DNA of 64,000 bases from Parastagonospora avenae f. sp. tritici 18332-5 (lineage: Eukaryota > Ascomycota > Dothideomycetes > Pleosporales > Phaeosphaeriaceae). A program made the position numbers and the translations under genes. The notes below the pieces were generated by a model. That model saw only the letters and a program-made list of their open reading frames with translations. It was not told the DNA's origin and did no database searches. How positions within the stretch are numbered: position 1 is the stretch's first letter; every line of letters begins with the position of its first letter. The DNA is taken from assembly GCA_022559985.1 (NCBI GenBank), contig JAFJTR010000001.1, positions 806,001-870,000 on the forward strand, given 5' to 3'. Of the stretch, positions 58,400 through 64,000 are shown piece by piece.

Positions 58400-61300
58400 A
58401 TGTCACAGCAGCCGGACACCCAAGGAGACGCCCACCCCGCATCGGTGAGGGCAAGGACGCCGCCTAGCCCTGCCCATGGAGCGCCCAAACCGTCCCCCGA
58501 CGAGGAAGCGGTGACCCCAAGGACGCTCGCGCAGACCGGCCGCTCTAAAACGGCGCCGATCTTCCAGGAGAGCACGCTGTGGAAGTCTTCAGTCGATCGC
58601 CCGCAGCTTTCAGAGAGGGACAGCATCTTCGCTACCACCTATCTAGTGGCCGACACGCCCGCATCTTCCCCGCAGACCAGCGCACACCTGCCAGCCACGG
58701 ACGACGACGATGCCCCAGAACACAGCTTATCAGACATGGCTGCGCCCGTGCCGCCTCAGCGACGTCTGATTGATGCACCCGTCTTCCGCAGGAAGCAATC
58801 GACCTATCCGCCCGTCGCCCTGGACGATCACCACACGCTCCTAGCCACTCATTTCAATCCGCAGAAGCCCGTTGCAGTCGGCATGGGATTGGACGGCGTG
58901 AGACACAGTCCTCCGCCGTTCATGAGCCCCGTCGATTCTCCCGTACAGCGACCCGTTACCCCCCACCTTCCCAACGTACAATCGGCGCTGGACGAGAGAC
59001 TCGTGGACAGTGAGGAGCGGAAGCGGAACATAGCATGGCGGGGAGGGCAGCCTCTTTCATTCAAGGGCACTGGTGCGCCAGACGCCTCCGCAAGGGACAA
59101 TTGCATCGAGAAGAAGATTGACGTCACTCTGGCAAACATCGATCAGCCCGTTTCATCCCGAAGTCGGAAAGCAAGTCACTTTCTACGCGTCTTCAAAGAT
59201 GGCGATGGTAGTGACGAGCTGTTAAAGCGAGATGCACGCGCGAAGGAGCGGCGGCAGCCAGACAAGAAGCTCCCTGTGCCCCAGGAGGATGAACACGCCA
59301 AACCGGGCACCAATGGGGTCAGCTCTCTCACTGAGCAGCTGCAGCGAATGTCGCGGCCGTCATCAATGGTACAATCACCCGCGAACGACTCAATTGAGCA
59401 GTATTTCGAAAAGGTGCCTACTCCGCGCAGTGAGAATGGACCTAGCGCTTTATCAGATAACAAGGCTACCCAGCAAGCAATCGAAGACACGCCATACAAG
59501 CGACCGCTTCCGAACTATGTGCTGGACGAGATCAGGGCCATTGCCAATCTCACACCAGGCGCTCAACCGGGGTCCTCATTTTCTCGAAGCCTGCCTACTT
59601 CAGCCGCAGAAAAGTTCCATGCGCATGCGTCCAGTACATCAGTCAGGCATGAGTATGAGGAACCGACCGATTATTTTCAAGCAAATAGTGCAGCCAATGC
59701 TGAGCCATCGCCTGTGTCTGAAGAAGAGGAAGACGATTCGGAACGGGAACAAATTTCATCCGCCCTTTACTTTCCCCATCGACGACTAAAAAATTCCGAG
59801 CAAACTCCTGACGAAGTACATGATCGCAACGTAGAGACAGAAGGTAATGAGGAGAAGTCTTCGTTCAATGCAGGGAAAGGATCTGGAGGTCGTACTGAAG
59901 GGGATGCTCCTCGAACCCCGCAAGAGGTAGAAATTTCTCTGCAGTCCAAAGATACAAATCAATGCCTCTATGGTGACATTTCCACGACGGCTTCGGTGCG
60001 GCATGAAGACGAGGATCCACTGAATGCCACAGAAATCGAGCCGCTTTCAGCTGAATCTGAGTCAGAATCGCTTGCTGAGTCCACGCACTCGCTACTTGGC
60101 TATGAGTCTAGTGTCACTGATGATCTAGGCACTACGCCCACTGCGACAACATACGCGAAGGAGGTAAAAGCTGTACCTACTCCTCCTCAGCCGGAAGCGC
60201 CCGTTGATGCCGTAGAGTTGAAGCCCTATGATCACCAAGTCGGTGGCCACTCGACGGTCTATCGCTTCTCCAAAAGGGCTGTTTGCAAGCAGCTGAACAA
60301 CAGGGAGAACGAGTTCTATGAAACGGTGGAACATCATCATCCGGAGTTGCTGGAGTTCTTACCAAGGTATGGACCCTCCTTCCTCTGCTCTAGTCATGTG
60401 AGACTGAGACATCAGCAAAGATTTCAGTGGATCCTTATGAGTTGCGGAACCCTGCTAACATCGTGTTGTCATTTAGGTACATCGGTGTGTTGAACGTTAC
60501 TTATCGAAAGGCACCCAAGAAGAAGAAACCAAAAGACAAAGGACCAGGCGATGCTGCCACTTCTGTATCCGCGTCACAAACGGAGTCTGGCCCAAAGCAG
60601 GAATCCGCAACTGCGGACCAACCAGCGCAAGCACAGGATCAACAACGCATGGTCAGTCACAAGCAGCAAGTCATGCCGGTTCCACAGGTCATATTTGAGA
60701 ACAATCGGCATATAATACCAGACAATCTTTTCCGGGTGCCACCGCGATCAGCTACGCCGGATCCATGGATGAATTCGCGAAACTACTCGCCGCCGCATCA
60801 TCGACGTAATCAGAGTGAGTACGATCTGACAACTCCCAGTGAGACACGTCCTCCCATGCATCATCATAGTAGTAGCTGGGGTGTGACTACGATCAACAGA
60901 AAACTACAAGAGGAGGTTTTGCGCCAAGTTTTCGCGCCACCTACGATACATCATCGTCACCGTCATCACAGTCATCATGTTATATCAGCACGCAGACTTG
61001 GCGCGGAGTCGCAGCAGAGCGCGGTAGGGTCCGCTCCAAATCCTAGGAGGAACAGTACCGACATTGCAGCATTGCAAGCTGGGACTGCGGAGGAATCAAC
61101 ACGCAAGCAGGTACTAAGGTCTGAGGCGCGCCGACATGCGTCTATTGAACTCAATACACCAGTTCCAGACGATCTCGGCGAGAAAACGAGCCAGAGACAT
61201 ACAGAAAAGCTCATGCCGCCTGCCAATGCTACCTCTAGGCGCCGTCATTCTGGTAGTGGACTTGTCAGGAGGCCACTCGGTATAGACTGTGCCCAGAGAC

Positions 61301-62358
61301 ACAACCTTGAGTACTATGAAGAAGACGGATATGGCGGCGATCGTGAAGAAGAGGTCTTCGCCATGGACGAGGACCGAAAGAAACCATCGCAAGCGAATGG
61401 CGCAAAGAATGGCCAAAGGTCTGAAACGATGGACCCGCCGAGCAAGAGCGAAATGGATAGACCTCAAGAAGGAACGATGCTGCCAGCACCTGTGACTCCC
61501 AACGAATCTAGTAATCCAACTAGTAATGGATCGCCCTCAAATCCCGATCAAGCTCAGCTACAACCAGACGAACGTGTACAACACTTCATTCTTCTTGAAG
61601 ACCTTACGGCAGGCATGTCGAAGCCCTGTGTTTTGGATTTGAAGATGGGCACGCGGCAGTATGGCATCGAAGCAGATGGCAAAAAGCAACGTTCGCAGAG
61701 ACGCAAGTGTCAGATGACCACCAGCCGAGAACTCGGCGTGCGCGTCTGCGGCATGCAAATATGGAACGTCAAGACGCAAAGCTACGTCTTCGAAGACAAG
61801 TACTACGGTCGCGACCTCAAAGCCGGCAAAGAGTTCCAAGACGCCCTTAAGAAGTTCTTCTGGGACGGCACCGGCCACAAGGCAGCGACAAAGCACATTC
61901 CAGTCATCCTCGAGAAGATCAGCCAGCTCGAGCGCATGGTCAAGAAACTCCCGGGTTACAGACTCTATGCGAGTAGTCTGCTCATGCTCTATGACCGCGG
62001 CGACACCGAGGTCAAAGATACCTCCAACGGCTACGATCCAGCGAAACCCAAATTCCCGGAGATCAAGCTCAAAATCGTGGACTTTGCGAATTGCGTCACT
62101 GCGGAGGATCCGCTGCCGGATGACTTGCCCTGTCCGCCTAAAGACCCGGATGGCATCGATAGGGGCTATCTCCGCGGTCTGCGCTCCCTAAGACTCTACT
62201 TCCAGCGTATTTGGAAAGACATTAATGAGGAGTGGGTCGAGCGCGGCGAGGGCGAGGGTATGGCTTCACGCAATCATCATGGGCCCGGGCTGGGTGATGT
62301 GGGGCCTGGGTGGATGGATGATGCCGGGGGTGAGGATACGGGGTATGTTAGTTTTTAA
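58400..62358 (+). CDS. kcs1: Inositol hexakisphosphate kinase
   Basis: Makes inositol pyrophosphates (5-PP-InsP5) from InsP6, affecting phosphate sensing and vacuole and wall biology. Two exons (58400-60366, 60477-62358; 110-nt intron) give 1282 residues from MSQQPDTQG; the frame is open to a Met at 58121. The N-terminal 600 residues are disordered. The N-lobe of the IPK domain starts near 610 (LKPYDHQVGGHSTVYRFS) and crosses the splice at LPR/YIGVLNV. A Ser/His-rich insert of about 350 residues, including a His run (HHRHRHHSHH), separates it from FILLEDLTAGMSKPCVLDLK. This contains the family motif P-x-x-x-D-x-K-x-G (PCVLDLKMG). The C-lobe has LYASSLLMLYD and KLKIVDFANC with the Mg-binding Asp. 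Length and insert match fungal Kcs1. Confidence 0.93.
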
Positions 62359-62761
62359 TGGTGAGGGATGTTTCTTGTCTTTTCCTTCACAGCATGGCGT
62401 TTTGGCTAAGACAAATTTTTCCTTTTTCTCGTTCCTTCGTCAGACTGAAGATAGGGGGCTTCATGCATTTGGCGCAGCGTTTGTATGGTGGGTGGCTCTG
62501 CTTGTTGCATTTTGGGACACCACTAGGTTAATGTGAAATGGGCGTTTGGGATGGTGGTGAGTTTGTGCGGGTTGTTAATGCATGTATGCGAACGATTGCA
62601 AAGCTTAAGAGTAGATTTTTAAAAGAAATATCTTCATTGATCATAATCATCATTTTGTGTCCCGATCTTTTTTTTAAATCTCGGGTTTTAGTGTCTAATT
62701 CCCAACCAGTTCCTTAACCCATCCTTCCCACACCAAAGAAACCAAGAAACCCCCCCCCCAT
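62359..62761. other. Convergent 3' region between kcs1 and the rvt-like gene
   Basis: About 400 bp between two facing stop codons. AT-rich words near 62610-62700 (a TTTTTAAAAG-type stretch, poly-T runs) could support 3'-end formation for both. A run of ten C residues sits at 62750-62759, two bases before the rvt-like stop codon. Confidence 0.45.
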
Positions 62762-64000
62762 CTAACCCTGCCATTTCGTCCTCCTCGCCCTAAAAAACCC
62801 GACCATGCCAATCGGCAACAGCCCCGGATCAACCACATTCAACCCCCCAAATCGCTCCACCATCTCGCCCCCATACATCTGCGCAATCCATTTCCAATAC
62901 GCATCCATCCCGCCCCACCGCGCAGTGATGCCGCGTAGATTGCCCTGGCCCTGCAGCTGGCTAATGGCCTGCGATACCTGCGCGGAGACATCCACATGCT
63001 GCTCCTTAGGACGATGCAGCAGCTTGGCGTACGTGTCGCGAATAACCGCCTGCCCAGTAGACGCGAAGGATTCGCGCCAGTGGGAGAATTCGGACTGGGA
63101 GATGAAGGTTTCGGTGGAGGGAGGGAGGAGGGCCAAGTCCTCGCGGTCGACGCAGTGCTTGACCTTGCCCTTTTCGAAGAGCGACTTGAGCGAAGCATAG
63201 TCGTCTGCCTCTTTCTCGAGGAACTCGTCGAGCAGTTCGTGCGGGTTTTCGCGGACGCTGTCGCGTAGCTGCAGGAGGTTGACGAAGGGGGATTTGAGAT
63301 CGAGCCCGCCGAGTTCGACGGGGAAGAAGAGGAAGCCGTCGGGTATGTCGTGCACGCCGAAGCGTGATGCGATCATGTGTTTGAGATGCTGCACGACGTT
63401 TCCACCCGCGAAGATAGACTCCTGGATATGCCGGTGCGTGGCGAGCATTTTGTCCACGTGCTCGCGGCCGAAGCAGTTACTCGGCTTGCCGAAGTTGGAG
63501 CTGAAGAAGGTGGCGGCGTAGGAATTCCAGGTCTGGATCCAGTCGATGACGCTCTTGGATTTGCCCTGGAGTTGGGTGCGCAGCTCTTCGACGTGGCTGT
63601 CGACCATTTTCTGGTCGATTTCGAAGCGCCCGGTGTGAGGGTCGAGGTGGAGGAATCCCCAGCGGATCTGGCCTTCGGGGAGGCGCTCGTCGAGTGTGAG
63701 GGGTTTGCCGTGGGCGACGCGGACGCTGCCGGTTTTCTTCTCGTTGAGCTCGACGCCCATGATGTCGACGAATTGTGTGACCTCGTCCCAGGCCTTGGCG
63801 CACTTGTCGTAGTCCTTGTTCCAGAACCAGATATCGTCGTACAGACGGTGGCTGAGAGCACCATCGGTGGCTTGATTGATGGAGAAGTCCAGGCAGAACA
63901 ATACGCACTCGCCCAACACTTCGCTCAAGGTATGCGAGCCAGGGGCACCACGACGTCGCAGACGTGTCTCGGCGGTTGGTCCATCGTCCATGAACTTCAG
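62762..64000 (-). CDS. rvt: rvt-like domesticated reverse transcriptase, C-terminal part (runs off right edge)
   Basis: 413 residues are visible and the frame stays open to the window edge, so the N-terminal region and most of the polymerase lie outside. Seen here: RRRGAPGSHTLSEVLGEC and LFCLDFSINQAT, followed by the catalytic motif HRLYDDIWFW (YDD codons at 63841-63833), then the motif-D region GVELNEKKTGSVRV. The remaining 320 residues are the long C-terminal extension (FFPVELGGLDLKSP, then RWGGMDAYWKWIAQMYGGEM) ending in ARRTKWQG. This arrangement matches rvt, the single-copy reverse-transcriptase-related cellular gene described in fungi and some bacteria, rather than LINE, LTR or telomerase enzymes. 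No integrase, RNase H, endonuclease or repeat end is visible downstream. The frame is uninterrupted, as expected of a gene under selection. Confidence 0.8.
   Translation of the reverse strand: MKFMDDGPTAETRLRRRGAPGSHTLSEVLGECVLFCLDFSINQATDGALSHRLYDDIWFWNKDYDKCAKAWDEVTQFVDIMGVELNEKKTGSVRVAHGKPLTLDERLPEGQIRWGFLHLDPHTGRFEIDQKMVDSHVEELRTQLQGKSKSVIDWIQTWNSYAATFFSSNFGKPSNCFGREHVDKMLATHRHIQESIFAGGNVVQHLKHMIASRFGVHDIPDGFLFFPVELGGLDLKSPFVNLLQLRDSVRENPHELLDEFLEKEADDYASLKSLFEKGKVKHCVDREDLALLPPSTETFISQSEFSHWRESFASTGQAVIRDTYAKLLHRPKEQHVDVSAQVSQAISQLQGQGNLRGITARWGGMDAYWKWIAQMYGGEMVERFGGLNVVDPGLLPIGMVGFFRARRTKWQG

Noticed and set aside
62762..64000. Telomerase or LINE identity for the reverse-transcriptase gene
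   Set aside because: The catalytic block LYDDIWFW, the short spacing to GVELNEKKTGSV and the long non-RNase-H C-terminus fit rvt better; one TAACCC word near the stop is not a telomere repeat.

Overview
The window is nuclear DNA from a filamentous ascomycete (Pezizomycotina). Genes are compact, introns are about 46-60 nt with GT...AG ends and CTAAC/CTGAC-like branch sites, and the recognisable proteins are fungal: Pkc1, Cro1/She4, a Nud1/Cdc11 scaffold, Kcs1, and Zn2Cys6 and FlbC-like C2H2 regulators. The general protein make-up would suit Dothideomycetes, but that placement is inference. I found 18 protein genes, two of them cut by the window edges, plus one probable decayed gene. I saw no tRNA, rRNA, CRISPR array or intact transposon.

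Layout. 0-7 kb: the 5' end of an amino-acid permease runs off the left edge. A divergent pair follows (an uncharacterised 568-aa protein and a 324-aa 'allergen-like' hydrophilic protein) whose products share a His/Pro-rich module. 7-15 kb: a divergent pair (Cpd1-type cyclic phosphodiesterase and a patatin-like protein lacking the usual catalytic residues), a 159-aa secreted protein with two cysteine-rich repeats, and a GH35 beta-galactosidase. 15-23 kb: a Zn2Cys6 regulator, a probable pseudogene, and trp4 with a perfect Gcn4/Cpc1-type site upstream. 23-35 kb: a housekeeping block of Mak21/Noc1, Pkc1, Cwf19-like and Npa3/GPN1. 35-46 kb is gene-poor: only an FlbC-like C2H2 regulator sits between a 3.5-kb and a 6.5-kb stretch where I find no gene. 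46-62 kb: Cro1/She4, the Nud1/Cdc11 scaffold, a conserved protein of unknown role, and Kcs1. At the right edge lies the C-terminal part of a gene that looks like rvt, the single-copy domesticated cellular reverse transcriptase of fungi.

How the genes relate. Most are unrelated housekeeping functions: ribosome biogenesis, splicing, RNA polymerase II assembly, cell-wall integrity signalling, myosin folding, septation and inositol pyrophosphate synthesis. Four pairs share short bidirectional promoters: Cpd1/patatin, trp4/mak21, Cwf19/Npa3 and Nud1/hypothetical. The accessory material is at 2-21 kb and at the right end. The points most worth following are the rvt-like gene, the duplicated cysteine-rich secreted protein, the catalytically altered patatin, the shared module in the divergent pair, and the two gene-poor stretches flanking the C2H2 regulator. 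Exon coordinates were worked out by hand from splice consensus and reading frame, without transcript data.
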